A stretch of DNA of 64,000 bases from CAXQZU01 sp964228555 (GTDB lineage: Bacteria; Planctomycetota; PLA2; JAEUHO01): assembly GCA_964228555.1 (NCBI GenBank), contig CAXQZU010000008.1, positions 4,201 through 68,200 on the forward strand. Reading direction: 5' to 3'. Shown in pieces: positions 11,387 through 20,163 of this stretch. Below the pieces are notes generated by a model. The model had not been told where the DNA came from. It saw only the letters and a list, made by a program, of their open reading frames with translations, and made no database searches. Within the stretch, counting starts at the first letter, position 1, and each line of letters opens with the position of its first letter. A program made the translations under genes and the position numbers.

Positions 11387-12048
11387 GTGCCGCCCGCGGC
11401 CCGCGCTGTCTCGCGCTGGGCCACCTGCAGCTCCACGCGCGCGACCTGCCGGTCATGCCAGCGGCCCAGCAGCAGCAGGGCGGCCACGGCAGCCACGAGC
11501 GCGGTCAGCATGTCGTTCTGCGCGTCCCACATGTCGCCCTGCACGCCGAGGAACTCGATGGATCCGTCGCCGGCCAGCAGCGCCGTGGCGTACTCCAGCA
11601 GCTCGTAGAGCGCCGAGATGCCCAGCGCGATGGCCGTGCAGCAGGTGGTGAGCCAGCCGCCCGGCTCCAGCGGCGAGGTGCGCAGCAGCAGCTCGCGTGC
11701 GATGAGCGCCGGCACCAGCCCCTGCATCGCGTGCCCCAGGCGATCGTAGGGGTTGCGCACGGTGCCGAGCGTCTCGCGCAGCCAGTCGCCGAAGGGCACG
11801 CGCGCGTAGGTGTAGTGGCCGCCCGTGACGAGCACCACGCAGAAGGCCGCCATCAGCACGTAGAGCAGCGGCGTGAAGGGGAAGCGCCGCCAGGTGAGCG
11901 CCAGCAGCGGCACCGCCACCAGCACCGGGGACACCTCCATCCACCATGTCGGCATGTCGTAGGGCGAGATGGCCGACAGGGCCAGCGCCACGAGCACGAT
12001 GCCCAGCAGCACCAGCGGCAAGAGGTGGGGGGGGCGCGCAGGCTCCAT
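11383..12048 (-). CDS. DUF2238 (YjdF-like) integral membrane protein
   Basis: This predicted inner-membrane protein of 221 aa has about six hydrophobic helices and no known activity. The family is recognisable from PFGDWLRETLGTVRNPYDRL, the GHAMQGLVPALIARELLL segment and LYELLEYATALLAGDG ending in the GDMWDAQNDM motif. The frame extends upstream by several hundred codons of shadow sequence; the ATG at 12048 is chosen because it begins the recognisable domain and lies seven bases after a TACCAT hexamer. It converges with the ABC ATPase gene, sharing CTAG at the stops, and is divergent from the PASTA gene. Confidence 0.8.
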   Translation of the reverse strand: MEPARPPHLLPLVLLGIVLVALALSAISPYDMPTWWMEVSPVLVAVPLLALTWRRFPFTPLLYVLMAAFCVVLVTGGHYTYARVPFGDWLRETLGTVRNPYDRLGHAMQGLVPALIARELLLRTSPLEPGGWLTTCCTAIALGISALYELLEYATALLAGDGSIEFLGVQGDMWDAQNDMLTALVAAVAALLLLGRWHDRQVARVELQVAQRETARAAGGT

Positions 12049-12054
12049 GCCGGC

Positions 12055-12060
12055 ATGGTA
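12055..12060 (-). promoter_or_regulatory. -10-like hexamer TACCAT before the DUF2238 gene
   Basis: The hexamer ends seven bases before the ATG at 12048, predicting transcription from the A of the start codon. Confidence 0.45.
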
Positions 12061-12132
12061 CGCCGTGGCCTGCCGCCTCCCGCGCGGCCCGCGCCGATGG
12101 CGGCCCGCGGGGCAGGCCGTGCGGCGGCTGCG

Positions 12133-12138
12133 TAGACT
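12133..12138 (+). promoter_or_regulatory. -10-like hexamer TAGACT before the PASTA gene
   Basis: The hexamer ends seven bases before the ATG at 12145, which predicts a leaderless transcript. No convincing -35 box is visible in the GC-rich upstream DNA. Confidence 0.45.
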
Positions 12139-12144
12139 GCGGGC

Positions 12145-13671
12145 ATGCCTCCTGCCACGACCCTTGCTCCGTCCTGGGACCCGTCGCGGGCGGCGCTGGG
12201 CGTGCTGGCCCTGGCCTGCGTGCTGCTGCTCGCCAGCCCGCCCCGTGCCCCGTACGCCGACACGCCAGCCGCCCCGGACGCCGGCCCGGGGGCGGAGCAG
12301 GTCGAAGTGCCCGACCTGGCCTTGCGCTCCCTGCCCGAGGCCGCGCGCCTGCTCGGCCGCGTGGGCCTCGTGCTGGAGCGCATCCACGAGCAGCGCTATG
12401 AGCAGGATTACGGGCTGGGCCTCGTGATCCAGCAGAAGCCGAGGCCGGGTGTGCGCCTGGCCCGTGGCGCTGGCGTGCGCGTCATGGTGTCGGCGCGCGA
12501 GCCGGGGCCTGCCGAGGGCCGTGCGCCGCAGGCCGCGGACCTGGGCTTGCCTGCCGCGCTGCCGCCGGCGGCGCCCGGCGAGCGCCCGCCCTTCCCGCTG
12601 CCGCCGCCCATGCCCGTGGCGCCAACCCTGCCTGCGCAGCAGGCCGCGGGTGCCGCGCCGGCGCCGGTGGCACCGCCGGTGGCAGCGCCGCCGCCGACCG
12701 TGATCTCGCGTTCGCGGCCCGCGCCCGCTCCTGTTCCCGCCCCCGGGCCTGCGCCGGGGACTGAGCCGGGGATTGCGCCGAGGGTGCCGTTGCCGCCCGT
12801 GCGCCCGGGCAGCCCCGATGCGCCGGCGCAGGCCGAGCGTGCCACGCCGGGCGTGGTGCCCGACATGCTGGGCCTGCCTTTGGTGGACGCTGAGCAGCGC
12901 GCGCGCGAGGCCGGCCTCGTGCTGTACGTGGAGCGCGTGCCGGGCCACCCGCTGGGTCGCGTGCTCGAGCAAGTGCCCGCCGCGGGCAGCACGCGTGCGG
13001 CCGGCAGCGTGGTGCGGGTGCAGGTCACGGCGGGTGGCGACCTGCCGGCCGAGGCGCGCGTGCCCGTGCCCGGGGTGGAGGTCACGCGCGTGACGGTGCC
13101 CGACCTGCTGGACCGCACCCCGCCGCAGGCCGCGCGCATCCTGCAGGACCTGGGCCTCTCGCTGCGCATCGAGGAGGTGGACCGGGGACTGCCGGGTCGC
13201 GTGGCCGACCAGCGCCCTGCGGCCGGCAGCGAGCTGCCCAAGGGGGGCGTGGTGACGCTGGGGGTGGCGCGCGGTGCGGCCCTGCCGCGCGAGGCCCCCG
13301 TGGGGCCCGCCGCGCCCGTGCCGGCTCCCGCACCCGCGACCACGGCGCCGCGCGCTGCGGGCGAGGTGCCGCTGGCGCTGGGCGCGCCGGCGGCCATCGC
13401 GCCCAGCGAGGGCACGGCCCTGCCGCGCCAGCGCACCCTGGCGCTGGGCTTCGCCTGGCAGCCGGTGGAGGGCGCCGACGCCTACCTGCTGGAGGTGGAG
13501 GAGCGCGCTGCCTCGGGTTGGCTGCCCAACGGACGCAAGATCGCGCGCAGCAGCGCCACGACCATGGACCTGGAGCGAGTCGCCCCCGAGCCGGGCGAGT
13601 TGCGCTGGCGCGTGCGCGCGCTGGGCGCAGGCCGCGAGGGCCCGCCCTGCGCGTGGGTGGTGCTGCGCTAG
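12145..13671 (+). CDS. Membrane-anchored protein with three PASTA domains
   Basis: This 508-aa protein has an N-terminal membrane segment (about 15-32) and three PASTA-like domains at about 52-116, 235-296 and 316-375, each with the VPDLxxxxxxxAxxxLxxxGL pattern and a closing PxxGxxxxxGxxVxVxV strand. A long proline/alanine linker (about 118-232) separates the first from the others. The C-terminus (about 430-508) looks like a fibronectin-type fold (FAWQPVEGADAYLLEVEE). PASTA domains usually bind peptidoglycan or muropeptides in kinases and penicillin-binding proteins, but no catalytic domain is present here, so an envelope-binding role is an inference. Confidence 0.75.
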   Translation: MPPATTLAPSWDPSRAALGVLALACVLLLASPPRAPYADTPAAPDAGPGAEQVEVPDLALRSLPEAARLLGRVGLVLERIHEQRYEQDYGLGLVIQQKPRPGVRLARGAGVRVMVSAREPGPAEGRAPQAADLGLPAALPPAAPGERPPFPLPPPMPVAPTLPAQQAAGAAPAPVAPPVAAPPPTVISRSRPAPAPVPAPGPAPGTEPGIAPRVPLPPVRPGSPDAPAQAERATPGVVPDMLGLPLVDAEQRAREAGLVLYVERVPGHPLGRVLEQVPAAGSTRAAGSVVRVQVTAGGDLPAEARVPVPGVEVTRVTVPDLLDRTPPQAARILQDLGLSLRIEEVDRGLPGRVADQRPAAGSELPKGGVVTLGVARGAALPREAPVGPAAPVPAPAPATTAPRAAGEVPLALGAPAAIAPSEGTALPRQRTLALGFAWQPVEGADAYLLEVEERAASGWLPNGRKIARSSATTMDLERVAPEPGELRWRVRALGAGREGPPCAWVVLR

Positions 13672-13681
13672 GCGCGCGTCG

Positions 13682-14116
13682 TCAGCGCGCGCCGGCGGGG
13701 ATGGGCGGCAGGTCGCTGGCCTCGACGATGCGCCAGCGGCCGTCGTCCTTGCGCAGCACCAGCCCCATGCGCCCGGCGTAGAGGCCGGCCATGGCCACCA
13801 CGCGCATGTCGATCTCGGCCTCGGCGCGCGGCGCGGCCACCACGATGGGGCCGCGGCGCAGGTCCAGCAGCGTGGGCTGGTAGGTGTCCAGCAGGCGCTG
13901 CGCCTCGGCCAGGGCCTCGTCGGGCCCACGGCCCTGGTGAAGGAAGTCCTCGGCGAGGTGCACGCGCACCGGGGCCAGCCGGCGTGCACGGGCAGCCTCC
14001 AGGGCCTCGTCGAGCAGGGCCTCGATGGCCTCCGTGTCGGTGACGATGAGGCGCTCGACCAGCCAGCAGAGGCCCACGGCCAGCACCAGCAGGAGCAGGG
14101 CCTTGGGGCGGTTCAT
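13682..14116 (-). CDS. Small membrane-anchored protein, NTF2/SnoaL-like
   Basis: This 144-aa protein of unknown function has a single N-terminal hydrophobic anchor (LLLLVLAVGLCWLV, residues 7-20) and a soluble domain. The domain pattern (helical start DTEAIEALLDEALEAARARR, then strands ending in GLVLRKDDGRWRIVEASD) resembles NTF2-like fold proteins that end in a strand with the DGRWRI motif. The longer frame upstream is a shadow; the ATG at 14116 is preceded by TGGAG. It is convergent with the PASTA gene and divergent from the TPR gene. Confidence 0.6.
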   Translation of the reverse strand: MNRPKALLLLVLAVGLCWLVERLIVTDTEAIEALLDEALEAARARRLAPVRVHLAEDFLHQGRGPDEALAEAQRLLDTYQPTLLDLRRGPIVVAAPRAEAEIDMRVVAMAGLYAGRMGLVLRKDDGRWRIVEASDLPPIPAGAR

Positions 14117-14179
14117 GGGGCTCCAGCAGGCAGGCACCGCCGGGGTGGTGCCCGGCGCGGCAGGCCGCAAGCCTACCGG

Positions 14180-14185
14180 TAGCAT
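14180..14185 (+). promoter_or_regulatory. -10-like hexamer TAGCAT before the TPR gene
   Basis: The hexamer ends eight bases before the ATG at 14193, predicting a transcript with at most one base of leader. Confidence 0.45.
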
Positions 14186-14192
14186 CGCGGCC

Positions 14193-15149
14193 ATGAACGA
14201 AGACGTGCGCACCTGGTGCGAGCGCGGCAACGAGCACCTCGAGCGGGGCGAGGCCGACGAGGCGCTCGAGTGCTTCGAGCGGGCGCTGGAGGCCGACCCC
14301 GAGGACCCCGAGGCCTGGTGCGGCCGCGGCAAGGCCCACTACGACCTGGGCCGCCTGCGCAGCGCCGACCGCGACTACCGCGAGGCCGCGCGCCATGCCC
14401 GGCGCCTGCTGGGCCCGCTGGAGGGCAACGCGCGCAAGGCCCGGCGCTGGTGGACCGACGTGCGCACGCGCCCCTACCTGCGCGCCCTCCACGGCCGCGG
14501 CCTGACGCGCTTCTGGCTGGGCGACTACGAGCACGCGGCGCGCACCTTCCGCCGCCTGCTGAGGCTGGCCCCGTCCGACCCGCTGGACGTGCGCTTCCTG
14601 ATGGGCGAGATCTGCTTCCGCATGGGGCAGGACGAGGAGGCCGTGCGCGAGTTCCTGCGCGCGGGCGACGACCCGGACGTGCTGTTCAACCTCGGCCTCG
14701 TCTACTTCTACCGCAGCGACTGGCTGCGCTCGGTGAGCGCGCTGCGGCGTGCCATCTTCGAGAACCTGCACCTGGCCGCGCGCCTCTCGGATGCCGAGCC
14801 GCTGGCGGACATCCCCAGCTACCGCGGCACGCATCCCAAGGCGCTGGACACCGAGGACGCCGCCTTCGACTACGACGAGCGTTGCGGTGACCTCTGGCTC
14901 GGCCGTCCGCTGCTGCGTCGCTGGCTGCGCGCCATCTACGAGCACCCGCTGGTGCGCGCCGACGTGGAGCGGCACCTCGGCCTGCTGCGTCGCCTGGCGG
15001 ACCCTTCCGTGGAGGCCGGCGAGCGGGCGAGGCTGGAGGGGGAGCACACCGCGCTGCGCAGCGAGTCGCGCCTCGCCGCCACCGACAAGCAGGTGACGGC
15101 CGAGGTGATGGCGCGCCTCTTCCAGCCGGACCCGTCCGCGGGCACCTAG
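14193..15149 (+). CDS. Tetratricopeptide-repeat protein
   Basis: This 318-aa cytosolic protein is built of TPR helices. Two clear repeats at the N-terminus read WCERGNEHLERGEADEALEC and GRGKAHYDLGRLRSADRDY, and further repeats follow at about 95-125 and 125-190. The C-terminal third (YRGTHPKALDTEDAAFDYDE onward) is not TPR-like and I do not recognise it. TPR arrays mediate protein-protein contacts; no partner is evident. The start at 14193 is chosen over the longer frame because the upstream residues are non-TPR and an internal promoter-like hexamer precedes this ATG. Confidence 0.75.
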   Translation: MNEDVRTWCERGNEHLERGEADEALECFERALEADPEDPEAWCGRGKAHYDLGRLRSADRDYREAARHARRLLGPLEGNARKARRWWTDVRTRPYLRALHGRGLTRFWLGDYEHAARTFRRLLRLAPSDPLDVRFLMGEICFRMGQDEEAVREFLRAGDDPDVLFNLGLVYFYRSDWLRSVSALRRAIFENLHLAARLSDAEPLADIPSYRGTHPKALDTEDAAFDYDERCGDLWLGRPLLRRWLRAIYEHPLVRADVERHLGLLRRLADPSVEAGERARLEGEHTALRSESRLAATDKQVTAEVMARLFQPDPSAGT

Positions 15150-15197
15150 GGCTGCGCGCCTGCGGCCCGTGCCGCGACACCCGCCCCGGCGTGGACG

Positions 15198-16445
15198 CTA
15201 GGGCGTACGCATCCAGCGCCAGATCTGCTTGAGGGTGGCCGGCTGGCCCACCATCAGGATGCCCACGCGGAACACGCGCCCGGCCATCCGCACGGCCAGC
15301 ACGGTGCACGCCACCAGCAGCAGCAGGCTGGCCACCACCTGCTCGGGCGGCGGCCCCGGCACGCTGGCGATGCGCGCCATCATCAGGAAGGGCGTGAACA
15401 GCGGCACGAAGGAGAGCGCGGTGGCCGCGCTCCCGTGGGGGTCGCGCATCACGAGGAAGGAGAGCAGCAGCGGCAGGGCCAGCACCATCGAGATGGGCGA
15501 CATCAGGTTCTGCGCTTCCTTGAGCGTGCTGCAGGCGCTGCCCACCATGACCATCAGGCTGGCGATCATCACGAAGCCCAGCAGGTAGTAGGCCAGGAAC
15601 AGCCCGGCCTGCGTGCCGCTGACGACGCCGCCCATGCCCTGCACGCTGGCGGTGAGCAGGCCGCCGCCCGACCAGGCCAGCATCAGCGTCAGGCCCACGG
15701 CGCAGATGGCCAGCATCTTGCCGGCCATGAGCTGCAGCGGCGACACCGACGAGAGCAGCACCTCGTAGACGCGACTGGCCTTCTCCTCGATGGTGCTGCT
15801 GATCAGCATCTGGCTGATGCCCACCACCCCCAGGTACAGCATGAGCATGGTGAGGAACGGCGCCAGCGCCTGCGCCGGACCGCCCTCCTTGCCCTCCTCC
15901 GTGAGGCTGGTGTAGCGCACGGTGGGCGTGGTCAGCGCCACGGCCACGGCCGGGTCCACCTGGCTGTGGCGCACGATCCAGCCGTTGACCACCGCGTGCA
16001 CGGCCTGCTCCAGCAGGCGGCCCGCCTCCAGCGCACCCACGCCGCTGGGCCCGTACAGCACCGGCGCAGGCTCGCCCTGCGCCGGGCGACGCTTGTTCTC
16101 CAGCAGCGAGCGCGTCAGCCGCAGCACGAAGGCCTCGCCCTGCCCGGCCCGGCGCTGCAGCGCGGCCGGATCCAGGGCTTCCTGCGGGTCGAGGGCCTCG
16201 AGGCGGACGCGCGCGCTGCCGTCGCCGGCCCGCAGCGGGGCCAGCTGCCCGGCCAGCGGGCCGGCCAGCTCGCCCGTGTCGTCCACGAGGAGCAGGCGCT
16301 CCGAGCGCGTGGAGTCGCGCCCGAGCGTGGGCACGAGGAACATCAGGCCCATCCACACGGGAGTCAGCACCAAGCCGATGAGGAAGGCCTTGGTGCGCAC
16401 GTTCTCGAGGTACTCGCGCGCGAAGATGAGGAAGGTGCGGCTCAT
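15198..16445 (-). CDS. ABC-2 type exporter permease, NatB-like
   Basis: This is the inner-membrane subunit of a NatAB-type exporter. It is 415 aa, with one N-terminal helix (about 19-38), a large extracytoplasmic domain to about 185, then five or six helices typical of ABC-2 permeases. The segment MLISSTIEEKASRVYEVLLSS is the conserved NatB/YhaP signature between helices two and three. Its ATG overlaps the TGA of the ATPase gene (ATGA, 16442-16445), so the two are co-translated. The family exports sodium or drugs in Bacillus; substrate here is unknown. Confidence 0.85.
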   Translation of the reverse strand: MSRTFLIFAREYLENVRTKAFLIGLVLTPVWMGLMFLVPTLGRDSTRSERLLLVDDTGELAGPLAGQLAPLRAGDGSARVRLEALDPQEALDPAALQRRAGQGEAFVLRLTRSLLENKRRPAQGEPAPVLYGPSGVGALEAGRLLEQAVHAVVNGWIVRHSQVDPAVAVALTTPTVRYTSLTEEGKEGGPAQALAPFLTMLMLYLGVVGISQMLISSTIEEKASRVYEVLLSSVSPLQLMAGKMLAICAVGLTLMLAWSGGGLLTASVQGMGGVVSGTQAGLFLAYYLLGFVMIASLMVMVGSACSTLKEAQNLMSPISMVLALPLLLSFLVMRDPHGSAATALSFVPLFTPFLMMARIASVPGPPPEQVVASLLLLVACTVLAVRMAGRVFRVGILMVGQPATLKQIWRWMRTP

Positions 16446-17383
16446 GCAGCCGGCGCCTCCCCCTCGTCGCCTGCGTCGGCGGCCACGACGCGCTTGAAGA
16501 TCTCGTGCAGGCTCGGGTGGTAGAGCTCGTAGCGCGAGACGTGGGTGCGCTCGAGCAGCGCGCGCAGCAGCACGGCCGCGTCGGCGCCGGGCGCGAGCGT
16601 GAGCTCGGCCTCGTGGCCGCGGTCGTGCACGGCCTCCACGCCCGGCAGGCCCTCGAGGCGGGCGCCGGGCTTGAGGCGGTGCTCGAGGCGCACGGCGTCG
16701 CGCCCCTGGCTGGCGCGCACCTCGGCCACCGTGCCGCGCAACCGCACCTGCCCGCGATGCACCATCACGAGCCGGTCGCAGAGCTGCTCGGCCTGCTCCA
16801 TCACGTGGGTGCAGAACACGATGGTGGTGCCACCGCGCTTGAGGCCCAGCACCGCGTCGCGCAGGGCGTCGCGGTTCACCGGGTCCAGCCCGGAGAAGGG
16901 CTCGTCCAGCACCAGCAGCTCGGGCTCGTGGGCGACGGTGACGATGAACTGCAGCTTCTGGGCCATCCCCTTGGACAGCTCCTCCACGCGCCGGTGGCGC
17001 CAGGCCGACAAGCCCATGGCCTCCAGCCACTGGGTGATGCGCGGCGCGAGGAAGGCGTCGTCACGGCCCTTGATGCGGCCGAAGAAGCGCAGCGTCTCCT
17101 CGACGCGCATCTTGCGGTAGAGGCCGCGCTCCTCGGGCAGGTAGCCCACGCGCGGCTTGGTGGCCTCGTCCACGCGCGAGCCCAGCACCTCCACCACGCC
17201 GGCATCCGGCCGGTAGATGTTCATCAGCATGCGGATGCTGGTGGTCTTGCCGGCCCCGTTGCTGCCCAGGATGCCGAAGGTGCACCCGCGCGGCACCTCG
17301 AAGGAGATGCCGTCCACGGCGGTGAAGGTGCCGAAGCGCTTCGTCACCTGCTCGAAGCGCACGACGGGGTCGGCAGGGCCCAT
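16442..17383 (-). CDS. ABC transporter ATP-binding protein, NatA-like
   Basis: This is the cytoplasmic ATPase of the NatAB-like exporter. Its 313 aa carry Walker A GSNGAGKTTSI, the signature LSKGMAQKLQF, Walker B LLVLDEPFSGLDP and the switch histidine in VFCTHVMEQAEQLC. A C-terminal DUF4162-like region (about 225-300) ends HPSLHEIFKRVVA, characteristic of NatA relatives. It is the first gene of the pair; TATCCT lies just upstream. The frame is open further upstream, but the ATG at 17383 begins the recognisable domain. Confidence 0.9.
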   Translation of the reverse strand: MGPADPVVRFEQVTKRFGTFTAVDGISFEVPRGCTFGILGSNGAGKTTSIRMLMNIYRPDAGVVEVLGSRVDEATKPRVGYLPEERGLYRKMRVEETLRFFGRIKGRDDAFLAPRITQWLEAMGLSAWRHRRVEELSKGMAQKLQFIVTVAHEPELLVLDEPFSGLDPVNRDALRDAVLGLKRGGTTIVFCTHVMEQAEQLCDRLVMVHRGQVRLRGTVAEVRASQGRDAVRLEHRLKPGARLEGLPGVEAVHDRGHEAELTLAPGADAAVLLRALLERTHVSRYELYHPSLHEIFKRVVAADAGDEGEAPAA

Positions 17384-17391
17384 GCGGGGCG

Positions 17392-17397
17392 AGGATA
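17392..17397 (-). promoter_or_regulatory. -10-like hexamer TATCCT before the NatA-like gene
   Basis: The hexamer ends nine bases before the ATG at 17383, predicting a leader of zero to two bases. Confidence 0.4.
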
Positions 17398-17418
17398 CCG
17401 GCGTGGCGCGGGCCGGCC

Positions 17419-18378
17419 CTACTCCGGCAGCACGCGCCGCAGCACCCGCAGCCAGTTCCCGCCCATCACCTTCTCGATGGAGGGCTCGGGCCAGTCGTGC
17501 GCGCCCAGCGCCTCGCCGATGCGCCGGAGGTCGGCCACGCTGCCGATGCCCTGCGGGGCGCTCTTGGTGCTGAAGCCGCCGTCGAGGTCGCTGCCCAGGG
17601 CCACGTGGTCCGGGCCCACCAGGTCGGCGATGTGCCGGATGTGGGCCAGCACCGTGTCCAGCGTCGCGCCCTCGTCCCCGGCCAGGAAGGGGTTGTAGAG
17701 CACCACGCCCACCACGCCGTCGCGCTCGGCCACGCGGCGGATCTGGCTGTCGGTGAGGTTGCGCCGGTGGGCGCGCAGTGCGTGGCAGTTGCTGTGGCTG
17801 GCCACGACGCACCCGGCGTGGTGCGCCAGCACGTCATCGACGGCGCGGGGGTTGAGGTGCGAGAGGTCGGGCAGCACGTCCAGCTGGCGCATCTCGTCCA
17901 GCAGGGCCAGCCCCTCGCGCGTCACGCCCTGGTCGTCCTTGCATCCCCCGCACCAGCGGTTGGGCGTGTTCCACGCCAGGCCCACGACCCGCACCCCGCG
18001 CTCCACCCAGCGGCCCAGCTCGCGCGGCGAGCGCAGCGGGTCGGCGCCCTCCATGAGGTGCAGCATCCCGATGGGGCCGCCCCGCCGGCACAACGCCAGG
18101 TCGCCACGGCTCTCGACACGGAACAGGTCCGCCTGGTGCTTGACCAGCAGCTGGTCGTAGCAGGCCATCTGGCGCTCGGCGGCGTCCGTGGGCGTCTCGC
18201 CCTTCCAGTAGCCCTCGGTGGCGAAGATGGTGCCCAGGATCAGGCCCAGCCCGCCGCGCTTGGCGTCGGGCAGCGAGAGGGCCTGCCCCTCGGGCGCCGG
18301 CTGCCCGAAGTCGCGCGCCGGCGCCTCGAGCAGCGCCGTGGCGATGTCCTGGTGGCCGTCGACGATGAACCAGCCCAT
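17419..18378 (-). CDS. Membrane dipeptidase-like peptidase M19
   Basis: This is a predicted zinc dipeptidase of the renal dipeptidase family (amidohydrolase fold), 319 aa and somewhat shorter than animal enzymes. Metal-binding motifs are visible: the N-terminal HxD in VDGHQD (H9, D11), the bridging glutamate in LHLMEGAD, the histidine in DLSHLNPRA and ASHSNCHAL, and GSDLDGG near the C-terminus, then the family's closing GGNWLRVLRRVL. No signal peptide is seen, so it is probably cytoplasmic. An AGGAGCGG site precedes the ATG. Typical substrates are dipeptides, including some with D-residues. Confidence 0.88.
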   Translation of the reverse strand: MGWFIVDGHQDIATALLEAPARDFGQPAPEGQALSLPDAKRGGLGLILGTIFATEGYWKGETPTDAAERQMACYDQLLVKHQADLFRVESRGDLALCRRGGPIGMLHLMEGADPLRSPRELGRWVERGVRVVGLAWNTPNRWCGGCKDDQGVTREGLALLDEMRQLDVLPDLSHLNPRAVDDVLAHHAGCVVASHSNCHALRAHRRNLTDSQIRRVAERDGVVGVVLYNPFLAGDEGATLDTVLAHIRHIADLVGPDHVALGSDLDGGFSTKSAPQGIGSVADLRRIGEALGAHDWPEPSIEKVMGGNWLRVLRRVLPE

Positions 18379-18478
18379 GGGGGCGATCCGCTCCTGCTGC
18401 CCGTCGCAGCCCCCGGATTGTGCGGACCCCGCGCCCGGGGTGGAAGCGGGAAAGGCGCGGACGCCCGTCCCGCCCGGC

Positions 18479-19345
18479 CTAGGCCTCGCCGGCCATCGCG
18501 CGCAGGCGGCGGATCCGGTCCTCGGGATCGGGGTGCGTGCTGAAGAGCCGCGCCATGGACGAGCCCGTGAAGGGGTTGGCGATCATCAGGTGGGCCGTGG
18601 TGCCGCTCTCGGTGAGGTGCGGCGCGTGGGGGATGGCGCGGTGCAGGCGCTCGAGGGCGTCGGCCAGAGCGTGGGGGTCGTGGGCCAGGCCCGCGCCCAC
18701 CTCGTCGGCGCCGTACTCGCGCGATCGGCTGATGGCCATCTGCACCATCATCGCGGCCAGCGGCGCGAGGATGGCCACCAGCAGCATCACTACGGGCGGC
18801 GGGCCGCCCTCGCGGCTGCGGCCGCCCCCGAAGATGGCGCTCCACTGCGCGATGTTGGCCAGGAAGCCGATGGCCGAGACGGCGCCGGCCACGATGGTCA
18901 TCACGAGCATGTCGCGGTTCTTCACGTGGGCCAGCTCGTGGCCCATCACCGCGCGCACCTGGCGGCGGTCCAGCAGGTGCAGCAGGCCCTCGGTGGCGGC
19001 CACCACGGCATGCTCGGGGTTGCGGCCCGTGGCGAAGGCGTTGGGCGCCTCCTTGGGGATGATCGCCACCTTCGGCACGGGCATGCCCGCGCGCGTGGCC
19101 ATCTCGCGCACGTCGTCGAGCAGCCACTGGTACGGGGCGGCCTCGGGCGAGCCGGGCTCGAGCACCTTGGCCCCGTAGGCCATCAGGATGATCTTCGAGC
19201 TGAACCAGTAGTTGACGAGGTTGAACAGCAGGCCCACCACCAGCGCGATGGCCATGCCCGCCTGGCCGAAGCCCAGCAAGCGGGCGCCGGCCACCAGCAG
19301 CATGGTGAGCAGGGTGAGCAGGAAGACAGTGCGCAGGCCGCTCAT
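18479..19345 (-). CDS. htpX: HtpX-like membrane zinc metalloprotease (M48)
   Basis: This inner-membrane protease degrades misfolded membrane proteins under stress. Its 288 aa match the family. Two N-terminal helices (about 5-20 and 30-50) precede the conserved NAFATGRNPEHAVVAATEGLL region and the zinc motif HELAH at residues 136-140; the third ligand lies in REYGADE. Two further helices (about 148-170 and 180-200) follow. The C-terminal STHPDPEDRIRRLR segment is typical. The ATG at 19345 is preceded by CGGAGAC; the longer frame upstream is a shadow. Confidence 0.93.
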   Translation of the reverse strand: MSGLRTVFLLTLLTMLLVAGARLLGFGQAGMAIALVVGLLFNLVNYWFSSKIILMAYGAKVLEPGSPEAAPYQWLLDDVREMATRAGMPVPKVAIIPKEAPNAFATGRNPEHAVVAATEGLLHLLDRRQVRAVMGHELAHVKNRDMLVMTIVAGAVSAIGFLANIAQWSAIFGGGRSREGGPPPVVMLLVAILAPLAAMMVQMAISRSREYGADEVGAGLAHDPHALADALERLHRAIPHAPHLTESGTTAHLMIANPFTGSSMARLFSTHPDPEDRIRRLRAMAGEA

Positions 19346-19419
19346 GGGGTCTCCGGGGCGAGGGGAACCGCGGCCCTCGCCATCCATTCGCGTATAGCGG
19401 GAGCAGGAGCCCGCTTCAC

Positions 19420-20151
19420 GTGAAACCGACCCCGCCCGGCGCCCAGCCCGACCCGGCCCCCGGTGCCGTGCCGCGCCTGCCGGGGCTGCCGCCGCTGGCC
19501 TGGCAGCCGCTGGGGCCGCCGCAGGCCCGGCTGGGCCTCTACGTGGTGGACGACCCCGACGCCCTGCTGGACGGCATGGACGACGCCTCGTTCCAGGCCA
19601 GCGACGAGCGCATGCCCTACTGGGCCCTGCTGTGGCCCAGCGGGGAGGCGCTCGCGCGCCACGTGCTGGAGGCGCGCGGCCTCTCCGGCAAGCGCGTGCT
19701 GGACCTGGGCTGCGGCGTGGCCCCCGAGGGGCTGGCGGCGGCACGGCAGGGCGCGCGCGTCACCTGCCTCGACTGGGCGCCCGAGCCCGAGCCGCTGGTG
19801 CGCCTGAGCGCCGAGCGCCTGGGCGTGTCGCTGGAGCGCTTCGTGGTGGCCGACTGGCGCACCCCGCCGGCTGGCCTGGGCACCTTCGACCTGGTGCTGG
19901 GCGCCGACGTGCTCTACGAGGCCCGCAACGCCGAGCCCGTGGCCGCCTTCCTGGCCGTGCACCTGGCGCACTCTGGCGAGGCGTGGCTGGCCGACCCCGG
20001 GCGCCTGCACGCTCGCGACTTCCCCGCCGTGGCGGCACGCGCCGGGCTGGTGCTGCGCGAGCGGCAGCCCCTGCTGTGCGCCGACCCCGAGGCGCAGGTC
20101 ACGCTGTGGCGCTACGCGCGCGCGGGCGGGGCCGCCGCTCCGGCCGTGTAG
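19420..20151 (+). CDS. Class I SAM-dependent methyltransferase, Nnt1/METTL21-like
   Basis: This 243-aa predicted protein or small-molecule methyltransferase is related to the Nnt1/METTL21/ETFB-lysine methyltransferase group. The pre-core motif PYWALLWPSGEALARHVLE, motif I VLDLGCGVAPEGLAAA and the post-I acidic residue in TCLDW are clear, followed by DLVLGADVLYE. Bacterial members include the ETF-beta lysine methyltransferase, but the substrate cannot be assigned. It starts with GTG at 19420, and its TAG stop overlaps a TAGGGT hexamer that may drive the next gene. Confidence 0.8.
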   Translation: MKPTPPGAQPDPAPGAVPRLPGLPPLAWQPLGPPQARLGLYVVDDPDALLDGMDDASFQASDERMPYWALLWPSGEALARHVLEARGLSGKRVLDLGCGVAPEGLAAARQGARVTCLDWAPEPEPLVRLSAERLGVSLERFVVADWRTPPAGLGTFDLVLGADVLYEARNAEPVAAFLAVHLAHSGEAWLADPGRLHARDFPAVAARAGLVLRERQPLLCADPEAQVTLWRYARAGGAAAPAV

Positions 20152-20154
20152 GGT
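20149..20154 (+). promoter_or_regulatory. Possible -10 hexamer TAGGGT
   Basis: TAGGGT overlaps the stop of the methyltransferase gene and ends ten bases before the ATG at 20164, giving a leader of about three bases if used. Confidence 0.3.
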
Positions 20155-20163
20155 GGCGCGCCC

